Shown: piece after piece, positions 7,246-14,932 of the stretch
How the letters are laid out: each line of letters starts with the position of its first letter
Position numbering within the stretch: position 1 is the stretch's first letter
NCBI RefSeq assembly: GCF_001665835.1
Contig: NZ_LZSX01000085.1
Span: 62,001 to 126,000, forward strand
Direction: 5' to 3'
Origin: Mycobacterium colombiense
Lineage (GTDB): Bacteria; Actinomycetota; Actinomycetes; Mycobacteriales; Mycobacteriaceae
Length of the DNA stretch: 64,000 nucleotides
Translations under genes and position numbers: made by a program
Notes under the pieces: model-generated
What the model saw: the letters and a program-made list of their open reading frames with translations, nothing else
What the model was told of the DNA's origin: nothing
Databases searched by the model: none

Positions 7246-8361
7246 ATGTCAAACGACAAGATCACCCTGACGCACGAACAGGCCGATGCATTCGGCCGGG
7301 AACTCGACGCCATCAAGGAACGCGTGATGGCAGAACTCGGCGAACAGGACGCCGACTACATTCGCCGCGTCATCAAGACGCAGCGCGCGCTGGAAGTCGG
7401 TGGGCGGGCGCTGTTGTTCGCCGGATTCCTGCCGCCTGCATGGCTGGCCGGAACCACGATGCTGGGCCTGTCGAAGATCTTGGACAACATGGAGATCGGC
7501 CACAACATCATGCACGGCCAGTACGACTGGATGCGCGACCCGGCCATCTCCGGACGCGCCTTCGAGTGGGACACGGCGTGCCCGGCCGATCAATGGCGGC
7601 ACTCGCACAACTACATGCACCACACCCACACCAACATCGTGGGGATGGACCGCGACATCGGCTACGGAATTCTGCGGATGAGCGAGGACCAGCGGTGGCA
7701 GCCTTACTTCCTCGGCAACCCGATCTACGCGTTCCTGCTGATGGTGTTGTTCCAGTACGGCGTCGCGCTGCACGAGCTGGAAACCGAGCGCATCCGCTCC
7801 GGTGAGATCCGGCTCGAGGACAAGCGCGAAGTCCTTCGGGCCATCTGGAAGAAGACCCGTCGCCAGACCCTCAAGGACTACGTCGCCTTCCCGCTGCTGG
7901 CCGGGCCCGTCGCGCCGTTCGTCTTCACCGGTAACCTCACCGCCAACCTGATGCGCAACGTGTGGTCGTACATGATCATCTTCTGCGGCCACTTCCCGGA
8001 CGGCACACAGGAATTCACCGTCGAAGAGACCAAGGACGAGTCGCGCGGCATGTGGTACTTCCGCCAGGTGCTCGGTTCGGCGAACCTCACCGGCGGCAAG
8101 CTCTTTCACCTGCTGTCCGGCAACCTGTCGCACCAGATCGAGCACCACCTGTTCCCCGACATGCCGGCCCGCCGGTACTCCGAGATCGCGGCCGAGGTGC
8201 AGGAGATCTGCGAACGCTACGGCATCCCGTACAACCGCGGTCCGCTGCTGCGCCAGTTCGGTACCGTCGTCCGCAAGATTGTCCGGCTGACCTTCCCGGA
8301 CTCCTGGGTGCAGAAGGCCGGTTCCGAGAAGTCGCCCGAGCCCGAGCCGGTCGCCGCGTAA
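7246..8361 (+). CDS. Membrane acyl-CoA/fatty-acid desaturase, DesA3-like
   Basis: Integral membrane di-iron desaturase of 371 residues, introducing a double bond (delta-9 in the DesA3 family) into acyl chains. Three histidine boxes are visible: HNIMH at 86-90, HSHNYMHH at 119-126 and HQIEHH at 296-301. Hydrophobic segments lie around 52-75, 165-185 and 215-245. The ATG at 7246 follows TTGGAGGACGAG, a good ribosome-binding site. It forms an operon with the reductase. It is shorter than remembered DesA3 (Rv3229c), so it is probably a paralogue rather than DesA3 itself. Acyl chain and position specificity are inference. Confidence 0.92.
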   Translation: MSNDKITLTHEQADAFGRELDAIKERVMAELGEQDADYIRRVIKTQRALEVGGRALLFAGFLPPAWLAGTTMLGLSKILDNMEIGHNIMHGQYDWMRDPAISGRAFEWDTACPADQWRHSHNYMHHTHTNIVGMDRDIGYGILRMSEDQRWQPYFLGNPIYAFLLMVLFQYGVALHELETERIRSGEIRLEDKREVLRAIWKKTRRQTLKDYVAFPLLAGPVAPFVFTGNLTANLMRNVWSYMIIFCGHFPDGTQEFTVEETKDESRGMWYFRQVLGSANLTGGKLFHLLSGNLSHQIEHHLFPDMPARRYSEIAAEVQEICERYGIPYNRGPLLRQFGTVVRKIVRLTFPDSWVQKAGSEKSPEPEPVAA

Positions 8362-8405
8362 ATCCACGCGGGCGGGGCATTGCCTCGCGCCGGGACAAGG
8401 GGACA

Positions 8406-8930
8406 ATGAGGTCCGTGGAATGGACCGGCGCGCGCTATGCGGATACCCCGACAGTGGAAGCTTCGACGTGGATCGACGCCGACCCGGCCCGGGTCTGGAG
8501 CCTGGTCTCCGATATCGCGCTGATGCCCGCGTTCAGCAGCGAGCTGAAGTCCGTGGAATGGGCGGAGGGATCGGACGGCCCGCGGGTCGGCGCGCGCTTC
8601 ATCGGACACAACGAGCACGACGCGTTCGGGCAGTGGAGCACCACCTCACAGATCGTCGCCTGCGATCAGCCGCACGAATTCACCTGGGCCGTCGGCGAAG
8701 CCGACGACCCCGCGGCGATGTGGCGATTCCGGCTGGCGCCCCGCGACGGCGGCACGGTCCTGAGCTACTGGATGCAGATGGGGCCGGGCCGCTCGGGCCT
8801 GTCGGTGGCCATCGAGTCGATGCCCGACAAGGAGCAGAAGATCGTGTTCGTGCGGCTGCGCGAATTCGAGGGCGCGATCGGCAAGACCCTGGCGGCGATC
8901 AAACGGCTGGCCGAACGCGGAGTGCATTGA
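8406..8930 (+). CDS. SRPBCC (polyketide cyclase/START-like) protein
   Basis: Small helix-grip protein of 174 residues, beginning with the typical VEASTWIDADPARVWSLVSDI segment, which forms the first strand and helix of a hydrophobic ligand-binding pocket. Many mycobacterial members bind lipids or polyketides; no catalytic residues can be assigned. It follows the desaturase by 44 bp and its TGA overlaps the ATG of the next LLM gene, so it is translationally coupled to that gene and probably part of the desaturase operon. Confidence 0.85.
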   Translation: MRSVEWTGARYADTPTVEASTWIDADPARVWSLVSDIALMPAFSSELKSVEWAEGSDGPRVGARFIGHNEHDAFGQWSTTSQIVACDQPHEFTWAVGEADDPAAMWRFRLAPRDGGTVLSYWMQMGPGRSGLSVAIESMPDKEQKIVFVRLREFEGAIGKTLAAIKRLAERGVH

Positions 8931-9979
8931 TGCGGACGGCCACGACGGTCGAGCTGTCCGGGGCGGGGAGTGAGGCCGCTGAGGTCGTGGCGTTGGCCGT
9001 CGAGGCGGAGAAGCTGGGTCTCGATGTCTGCTGGGTAGCCGAGGCGTGGGGCGCGGATGCGCCGTCAGCGCTGGGCTATCTGGCGGCCCGTACCGAGCGG
9101 ATGCTGCTGGGTTCCGGCGTGCTGCAGGTCGGCACCCGGTCGCCGGTGATGGTCGCCCAGACCGCGATCACACTGTCCAATCTCTCGAACGGGCGATTCC
9201 TGCTCGGGTTGGGCGCCTCGGGCCCGCAGGTGATCGAGGGCCTGCACGGCGCCTCGTTCAGCCGACCGCTGGTACGCGTCGCCGAGACGATCGACATCGT
9301 GCGGCAGGCGTTCGCGGGCGGGAAAATCTCTTATGCCGGTAGGGAATTCGAGATCCCGCGGCCCGGCGGCGAGGCGGTGCCCATGCGGTTGTCGAACCGC
9401 CCTGAGCACCCCATTCCGGTGTACCTGGCCGCCCTGTCACCGGCGATGCTGCGGTTGACCGGACGGGTCGCCGACGGCTGGCTGGGAACCAGCTTCGTCC
9501 CCGAGGGCGCCGGCGACGCCTACTTCTCGCACCTCGACGACGGGCTGGCCGCCGCCGACCGCACCCGCGCCGACATCGACGTCTGCCAGGGCGCCGAAGT
9601 CGCCTTTGCCGCAGACGAAGACCAGCTGCGGGGCATGGTCGCGGGCCGTAAGAAGGAGCTGGCCTTCAGCCTCGGCGGCATGGGCTCGTCGAGCACGAAT
9701 TTCTACAACCGCGCCTACAGCCGGCAGGGCTGGGCCGACGTTGCCGCCGAGGTGCGCGAGCGCTGGCAGCGCGGTGACCGGGACGGGGCGGCCGGCCTGG
9801 TGACCGACGAGATGGTGCTGGCCACCACGCTCATCGGGACCGAGGAGATGGTCTCCGCGCGCCTGGCGGTGTGGCGCGACGCCGGCGTGAACACCGTGCG
9901 GCTGTATCCCGCGGGCGAGACGCTGGACGCCAAGCTGGAGACGCTGGGCCGGGCGATCGAACTGGTCCGCCAGACCTAG
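8930..9979 (+). CDS. LLM-class F420/flavin-dependent oxidoreductase
   Basis: TIM-barrel oxidoreductase of 349 residues of the luciferase-like family. Characteristic parts are CWVAEAWGADAPSALGYLAA, the ALSNLSNGR-type segment LSNLSNGRFLLGLG, and the RVADGWLGTSF strand. In mycobacteria these enzymes usually employ F420. Substrate unknown. It starts on the ATG that overlaps the previous stop (TGATG), and its stop overlaps by 4 bp the stop of the convergent DUF1214 gene. Confidence 0.88.
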   Translation: MRTATTVELSGAGSEAAEVVALAVEAEKLGLDVCWVAEAWGADAPSALGYLAARTERMLLGSGVLQVGTRSPVMVAQTAITLSNLSNGRFLLGLGASGPQVIEGLHGASFSRPLVRVAETIDIVRQAFAGGKISYAGREFEIPRPGGEAVPMRLSNRPEHPIPVYLAALSPAMLRLTGRVADGWLGTSFVPEGAGDAYFSHLDDGLAAADRTRADIDVCQGAEVAFAADEDQLRGMVAGRKKELAFSLGGMGSSSTNFYNRAYSRQGWADVAAEVRERWQRGDRDGAAGLVTDEMVLATTLIGTEEMVSARLAVWRDAGVNTVRLYPAGETLDAKLETLGRAIELVRQT

Positions 9980-11079
9980 CTCACGTCGGTGGGGGCGTCG
10001 GCCGCCTTGACGAGTTGCACCTCGGGCCGCTGCGGCACGCCGTCGGCAAGGAACCACCGAAAAGCCAGGTTGCCGCGCGGATAGCCCAGCGTGGTGAGCG
10101 AATTCGGGTGCGCCGTCTTGCCGGCGGACAAGACGACCGTCACGGAACCGTCGCTGTTGAGGACGGCGCTGTGACCGTTCAGGGAGCATCGGGCGTCCTC
10201 CGGGCCGACCGTGGCCATGAACTGGTTCCACACCACCAGGTTCCAGAACCTGCACGGCGGCGGCCGGTGCGTGATCACCAGCGCCTCGTCGTCGTTTAGC
10301 ACGAAACTGCCGTAGGAGTAGCAGGCGTCGCGCGCCGACCAGCCGAAGTTGGCGTCGGGCACCTGATAGGGGTCGGCGAAAGCGTTGGCGGCATGGGCGG
10401 TTTCGTGTCCCAGGGCATGCTGCTCGTCAACCCGGTTCCCAACCGCCAGTGGCACGATGGCGAACATGGTCCGCAACCAGGTGGCGGCCGCGCGCAGGCT
10501 CGCCGCGGTCTCGGCGTCACCGTGCCGGATCGGGTCGGGCTCGTCGAGCGCCTCGATGTGCCACGTGACGGGGCGCCCGGTCAGGGGATCGGCCTGATAG
10601 TCGCGGGTCATCAGCACGGCCGCGTCGGGCGTGGCGGGAAATTCGAAGGTGAAGTTGCCGTCGGCGTCGATATCGAGGTCGGTGTCGCGGACGATCGCGA
10701 CGACCCGATCCGACCAGGCGCCCGGCGTGGGCTCGTTGTAGGCCGTCACCGAAAAGTACACGCTGTCACCCTTGTTCCCGCTGATCCGGTACCGGCGGGC
10801 GGGATCGACCGGGCAGATGAAGTAGTAGGCATCGGTGTTGTCCCCGCCCCAGCGGCGGTCGCGGCGAAAGGGAGTGTTGACCGCGACGAACTGCGGCCGG
10901 CCCGGCTCGGGAAACAGGTAGGTGTCCATGGCCACACCAAGGGTGGCGGCCAGCATGCGGTAGCCGTCGGCGATGTGTCGGTCGTCGGTGACCGCGCGGT
11001 CACCCTCCAGGAATGAGTGACCCAGTTCGCCAAGGGTTTTCAGCAGGTCCTGCCACGCCTCGGTCGATTGGTGCGTCAT
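9976..11079 (-). CDS. DUF1214-domain protein
   Basis: Protein of 367 residues with a DUF1214 region toward the C-terminus (FWNLVVWNQFMA to YPRGNLAFRWFLADG); no signal peptide or membrane helix is evident. Function unknown; related proteins often lie beside sulfotransferase genes in mycobacteria. It is downstream of and coupled to a TetR gene through an ATGA overlap (11076-11079), so the two are co-transcribed. The ATG at 11079 (MTHQSTEAW) is preferred over an upstream start lying in the TetR gene. Confidence 0.82.
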   Translation of the reverse strand: MTHQSTEAWQDLLKTLGELGHSFLEGDRAVTDDRHIADGYRMLAATLGVAMDTYLFPEPGRPQFVAVNTPFRRDRRWGGDNTDAYYFICPVDPARRYRISGNKGDSVYFSVTAYNEPTPGAWSDRVVAIVRDTDLDIDADGNFTFEFPATPDAAVLMTRDYQADPLTGRPVTWHIEALDEPDPIRHGDAETAASLRAAATWLRTMFAIVPLAVGNRVDEQHALGHETAHAANAFADPYQVPDANFGWSARDACYSYGSFVLNDDEALVITHRPPPCRFWNLVVWNQFMATVGPEDARCSLNGHSAVLNSDGSVTVVLSAGKTAHPNSLTTLGYPRGNLAFRWFLADGVPQRPEVQLVKAADAPTDVS

Positions 11080-11651
11080 GCGCTGATTCCTTTCAGGAGC
11101 AACCTGGTGGTGCGATCGACCCACGCATCGTCGAGTTCGGTGGCGCGGGTGAGCAGGGCTACCAGCGTGATGCCGGCGATGGTCTCGGCCAGTTCGGCGG
11201 CGGTCACATCCGGTCGCAGGTCACCGCGCGCCGCGGCCGCCGCCAGCCAGTCGGCGAGGCCGCCGCCGATGACGCCGGCGAAGCGCTCCAGCAGCGCCGA
11301 ATGCAGCGTCGGATCCGCGGCCATCTCGCCGATCAGCCCCGGCAGGGCCGACCTGGCGGCCGGCGTGGTGAGGAAAGCCATTGTGCGGCGGACCATCTCG
11401 CGCAGACCGTCGGCCGTGGACCCGGTATGGGGGATGGCGGTTCCGGCGCCGATCGGGAACACCGCCTCGTGTACCAGGTGCGCCTTGCTGGGCCAGCGCC
11501 GATAAATCGCGGGCTTGCTGGTGCCCGCCCGCTCGGCGATGGCGGAGACCAGTAAGCCGGGGTAACCGGTTTCGGCCAGCAGTTCGACCGTCGCGCTCAG
11601 TACCGCGGCGTCGATCCGCGGGTCACGGGGTCTGCCAAAATCCACTACCAT
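11076..11651 (-). CDS. TetR-family regulator
   Basis: Repressor of 191 residues with an N-terminal helix-turn-helix (VSAIAERAGTSKPAIYRRWPSKAHLV, about 35-60) and a TetR C-terminal ligand domain. It lies upstream of DUF1214 in one operon and is divergent from a sulfotransferase gene with 28 bp between the two starts, where a TTAC...GTAA inverted repeat is found. The regulated genes are therefore probably these two units. Ligand unknown. Confidence 0.85.
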   Translation of the reverse strand: MVVDFGRPRDPRIDAAVLSATVELLAETGYPGLLVSAIAERAGTSKPAIYRRWPSKAHLVHEAVFPIGAGTAIPHTGSTADGLREMVRRTMAFLTTPAARSALPGLIGEMAADPTLHSALLERFAGVIGGGLADWLAAAAARGDLRPDVTAAELAETIAGITLVALLTRATELDDAWVDRTTRLLLKGISA

Positions 11652-11668
11652 TACGAAACTCAGAGTAA
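11651..11668. promoter_or_regulatory. Candidate TetR operator
   Basis: TTAC-N10-GTAA inverted repeat located between the divergent TetR and sulfotransferase starts. The TAACAT at 11666-11671, 8 nt before the GTG at 11680, could be the sulfotransferase -10 element. Confidence 0.35.
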
Positions 11669-11679
11669 CATAAGTCGCC

Positions 11680-12909
11680 GTGACCGTTCGCCTTGACGAC
11701 CTCGCCTCACCCCGGTTCAGCGCCGAGGGTCAGCAGATTCTGGACATGATGACCATGATGGCCCCGGAGTGCCCGTTGGATGCCGGCGCGCTGCACGCAA
11801 AGGCCAGTGCCGACACCGGTTTGCACGATTTCGGCCCCGACGACTACCGCGAACGCCTCGATGTCTACCTCGCGGCACTGCGCGAGATCGACGGGTTGCA
11901 CGGCGCCGGAGTGGTGAACTTCTACGGTCAGCTGCTGCAGGTCCTCAAGAACCGGCTGCTGCTGACCGACCTACTGAAGCGCCATCCCGAGATCAACGAG
12001 ATCGAACTGCGCTCGCCGGTGGTCATCGCCGGGCTGCCCCGCACCGGCACCACGCACCTGCACAACCTGCTGGCCGCGCCGCCGACCTTCCGCACCATGC
12101 CGTACTGGGAAAGCAACGAGCCGTTCCCGATGCCGAATGAAGCTGGCGTGCAACCAGATCCGCGGCGAACCCGGATGGACGTCGCGGTCGGCGTGATCAA
12201 CATGGTGATGCCACATTTCCCGCTCATGCACGAGATGACCACCGACCACGTCCACGAAGAGATCCAGCTGCTGGCCAACGATGTGTCCACGATGCTGCTG
12301 GAGACGCTCGCCGATGTGCCCCGCTGGCGTGACTACTACCAGGCTCACGATCAGACGCCGCACTACCAGTACCTGGCCACTCAACTCCGGGCGATGCAGT
12401 TCCTGCGCGGCGGACGGCGCTGGCTGCTCAAATCGCCTCAGCATCTCGAGCAGGTGCCCGTCCTGGATCGGGTGTTCCCCGACAGCATCGTCGTGTTCAC
12501 CCACCGCGACCCGGTGCCGGTGGCGCTGTCGATGATCGCGATGATCACCTACTCCGCGCGCATGCACCGCTCGCCGGTGCCGGTGGAGCAGATCGCCAAC
12601 TCGTGGATCGACCGCCTCGACCAGATGCTCACCGCGCTCATCCGCGACCGCGACACCATCGGCCCGGACCGCTCGATCGACATCCGGTTCGACGACTTCA
12701 TGGCGGACCAGCTCGGCGTTGCCGAGCGGGTATACGCCCTGGCCGGCGAACCGTTCACCGATGAGGCGCGCGCGGCCATCGGCGACTACCTCGCGGGCCA
12801 CCGGCGCGGGCGACTGGGCAATGTCGAGACGTCCTACGAGATGTTCGGGCTGGACGAGGGCAACCTGCGCGAGCGCTTCGCGCCGTATGTCGAGCGGTTT
12901 CTGGCCTAA
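11680..12909 (+). CDS. Sulfotransferase family protein
   Basis: PAPS-dependent sulfotransferase-like protein of 409 residues. The 5'-phosphosulfate loop is GLPRTGTTHLHNLL near residue 120, and the 3'-phosphate-binding part follows at FTHRDPVPVALSM near 270. WLLKSPQH lies between, as in the family. The acceptor is not predictable; mycobacterial members act on trehalose, lipids or sterols. GTG start without a Shine-Dalgarno sequence, with a -10-like TAACAT 8 nt upstream, suggests a leaderless message. Confidence 0.87.
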   Translation: MTVRLDDLASPRFSAEGQQILDMMTMMAPECPLDAGALHAKASADTGLHDFGPDDYRERLDVYLAALREIDGLHGAGVVNFYGQLLQVLKNRLLLTDLLKRHPEINEIELRSPVVIAGLPRTGTTHLHNLLAAPPTFRTMPYWESNEPFPMPNEAGVQPDPRRTRMDVAVGVINMVMPHFPLMHEMTTDHVHEEIQLLANDVSTMLLETLADVPRWRDYYQAHDQTPHYQYLATQLRAMQFLRGGRRWLLKSPQHLEQVPVLDRVFPDSIVVFTHRDPVPVALSMIAMITYSARMHRSPVPVEQIANSWIDRLDQMLTALIRDRDTIGPDRSIDIRFDDFMADQLGVAERVYALAGEPFTDEARAAIGDYLAGHRRGRLGNVETSYEMFGLDEGNLRERFAPYVERFLA

Positions 12910-12924
12910 GTCTTTCCGACCCGC

Positions 12925-12930
12925 TACGTT
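12925..12930 (+). promoter_or_regulatory. -10 element of a likely leaderless transcript (ephF)
   Basis: TACGTT lies 8 nt before the ATG at 12939, with no Shine-Dalgarno sequence between. Confidence 0.4.
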
Positions 12931-12938
12931 CTCAATTC

Positions 12939-13826
12939 ATGGTCACTATGCCCGCGCTGGACGGTGTGGAACACAGGTACGTCGACCTGGGAAACGACGT
13001 GACGATCCACGTCGCGGACGCGGGGCCGGCGAGCGGGCCGGCGGTGATGTTGGTGCACGGCTTCCCGCAGAACTGGTGGGAATGGCGCGAGCTGATCGGG
13101 CCGCTGGCCGCCGACGGCTACCGGGTGTTGTGTCCGGACCTGCGCGGCTCGGGCTGGAGTTCGGCGCCGCGCACCAGCTACACCAAGGACGAGATGGCCG
13201 ACGATCTGGCCGGGGTGCTGGACCGCTTGGGCGTCGCGACGGTCAAGCTGGTGGCCCACGACTGGGGCGGACCGGTCGCGTTCATCATGATGCTGCGCCA
13301 CCCGGAGCGGGTGACCGGATTCTTCGGCGTGAATACCGTTGCGCCGTGGGTGAAGCCGAGTCTGTCGACGCTGCGCAATATCTGGCGGTTCTGGTATCAG
13401 ATCCCGATTTCGCTGCCGGTCATCGGGCCGCGGGTGATCAGCGATCCCAACTCCAGGTTCGTCCGAATGCTCGGGTCATGGGTCGGCGGTGGTTACACCC
13501 TGCCCGAGGACGACACCCGCTTGTACATCGAGTGCATGCAACAGCCCGGCCACGCGGAGGCCGGTTCGCGGTGGTACCGCAGCTTCCAAACCAAAGAGAT
13601 GCGCAAGTGGATGCGCGGCCAATACAACGATGCTCGCGTCGACGTCCCGGTCCGCTGGCTGACAGGCACCGAAGATCCGGTGATCACGGCGGACCTCACC
13701 GACGGATATGCCGATCACATCGATGATTTCGAGGTCGAGCTGGTCGACGGCGTCGGCCATTGGATCGTCGACCAGCGTCCCGATCTGGTCCTGGACCGTG
13801 TTCGCACATTTCTCGCCGAAAAGTGA
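12939..13826 (+). CDS. ephF: Alpha/beta-hydrolase, epoxide hydrolase EphF-like
   Basis: Predicted epoxide hydrolase of 295 residues. The oxyanion motif HGFPQNWWEW is near residue 42. The nucleophile is the Asp in HDWGGPVA, around residue 108, which distinguishes epoxide hydrolases from serine hydrolases. The terminal histidine is in GVGHWI. The protein sits between a sulfotransferase and molbindin and corresponds to Rv0134 in remembered order. It would open epoxides of lipids or xenobiotics to diols. Confidence 0.88.
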   Translation: MVTMPALDGVEHRYVDLGNDVTIHVADAGPASGPAVMLVHGFPQNWWEWRELIGPLAADGYRVLCPDLRGSGWSSAPRTSYTKDEMADDLAGVLDRLGVATVKLVAHDWGGPVAFIMMLRHPERVTGFFGVNTVAPWVKPSLSTLRNIWRFWYQIPISLPVIGPRVISDPNSRFVRMLGSWVGGGYTLPEDDTRLYIECMQQPGHAEAGSRWYRSFQTKEMRKWMRGQYNDARVDVPVRWLTGTEDPVITADLTDGYADHIDDFEVELVDGVGHWIVDQRPDLVLDRVRTFLAEK

Positions 13827-13854
13827 AGCAGGTGAAGGCTTTTCGGCGCCGCCC

Positions 13855-14067
13855 TTAGTCGACGCCGATGGTGACTTCGGTCGATTTGATGAACACGGTC
13901 GCAGTCTGCCCGACCTTGAGGCCGAGGTCCGTCGCGGCATCCTTGGTGACTGACGACGTGATGACCTGGTCGCCGCCGTCGAGCGCCACCTTCACCACGG
14001 CCATCACGGTGCCGAGTTCGACCTCGGTGATGGTCCCCCTGAGCTGGTTTCGAGTCGAGAGCCGCAT
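13855..14067 (-). CDS. Molbindin (TOBE/Mop domain) protein
   Basis: A single Mop/TOBE domain of 70 residues (MRLSTRNQLRGTI to TEVTIGVD, including SSVTKDAATDLGLKVG), the size of free-standing molybdate-binding molbindins, which oligomerise and store molybdate in the cytosol. The ATG at 14067 is chosen because GGAGGA lies 7 nt upstream; a TTG 15 nt earlier would overlap that ribosome-binding site. No molybdate transporter or Mo-enzyme gene lies near it. Confidence 0.85.
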   Translation of the reverse strand: MRLSTRNQLRGTITEVELGTVMAVVKVALDGGDQVITSSVTKDAATDLGLKVGQTATVFIKSTEVTIGVD

Positions 14068-14172
14068 CGCAGGATCCTCCAAGTCGGAACGGGTGGGTCT
14101 GCGGTGAGCCTAGCCCTACCAGGCCGGACCTGGAATGGCTTGTGAGACTTTCACTTACGGGGACGCACGGGG

Positions 14173-14802
14173 CTAATGGCGCGGGCCGAGCAAGGCTACG
14201 GATGCATCCACGGCCGGTTCCACGATTTCTCGGACCGGTTTACCGTCTTCGACCGCAAGTGCGGTTAGCTCCCGCAGGCCCCCCAACAGGATCACGGCCA
14301 ACGGCGCCGTCACTGGGGGCAGCTCGGCGCGCCGGAACCCGGGACTGGCGCTGAGGTCGATCAGCAGGCTGGTCAGCAACTGCAACCCGCGGCGCTGGAC
14401 CGGGCGAGCGGCCGCACCCAGCGATGGCAGTTCGCGGATCCAGCTCAATGTAATGGCCGGCCGGGCCTCGATGTATCCGACATAGGCCTCGACGGCTTGG
14501 CGGATCTGCACGTGCCAATCGGCCTCGGGATCGACCGAGGCCGTGATCTTGGCGCCCAGTTTCTCGATGTCGACGGCCAGCAGCTCGAGAAAGCACTCTT
14601 CCTTGCCGGCGAAGTGGTCGTAGAAGGTTCGCTTCGAGGTGCGCGCGGAGCGGACGACGTCGGCGACCGTGCTGGCGCGGTAGCCGCGCTCGGTGATCGA
14701 GGTGGCGAGTCCGTCGAGCAGCCGTTGCCGAAACGGATCCGGCTCGGTGGGTGCCCCGCCCGCGACCGCGTCGGCGGCCGTCGCTGTCACCGCTGATGTC
14801 AC
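14173..14802 (-). CDS. TetR-family regulator divergent from cyp138
   Basis: Repressor of 209 residues. The helix-turn-helix is ADVVRSARTSKRTFYDHFAGKEE (about 48-70), followed by a helical ligand domain. It matches Rv0135c by position. GTG start at 14802. Two identical-layout palindromes (GGTAC-N6-GTACC) occupy the space between it and the P450 gene, strongly suggesting it controls that gene and itself. Confidence 0.88.
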   Translation of the reverse strand: MTSAVTATAADAVAGGAPTEPDPFRQRLLDGLATSITERGYRASTVADVVRSARTSKRTFYDHFAGKEECFLELLAVDIEKLGAKITASVDPEADWHVQIRQAVEAYVGYIEARPAITLSWIRELPSLGAAARPVQRRGLQLLTSLLIDLSASPGFRRAELPPVTAPLAVILLGGLRELTALAVEDGKPVREIVEPAVDASVALLGPRH

Positions 14803-14843
14803 GCGGGCGCCCCTTTCGGTGAGTGCGGCACCTTGTCAGGCTT

Positions 14844-14859
14844 GGTACTTCAGGGTACC
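14844..14859. promoter_or_regulatory. Operator copy 1 (GGTAC-N6-GTACC)
   Basis: Perfect inverted repeat GGTAC-TTCAGG-GTACC in the TetR/cyp138 intergenic region. A second repeat of the same geometry is centred 34 bp away, about three helical turns. Confidence 0.65.
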
Positions 14860-14877
14860 GTACTCAGAAGATGCTGC

Positions 14878-14893
14878 GGTACATCGACGTACC
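14878..14893. promoter_or_regulatory. Operator copy 2 (GGTAC-N6-GTACC)
   Basis: Perfect inverted repeat GGTAC-ATCGAC-GTACC, on the cyp138 side of the intergenic region, 40 bp before the preferred start. Confidence 0.65.
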
Positions 14894-14932
14894 ACCCCGG
14901 AGCCGGGGCAGATGCTGGGAGAAACCATCGTC

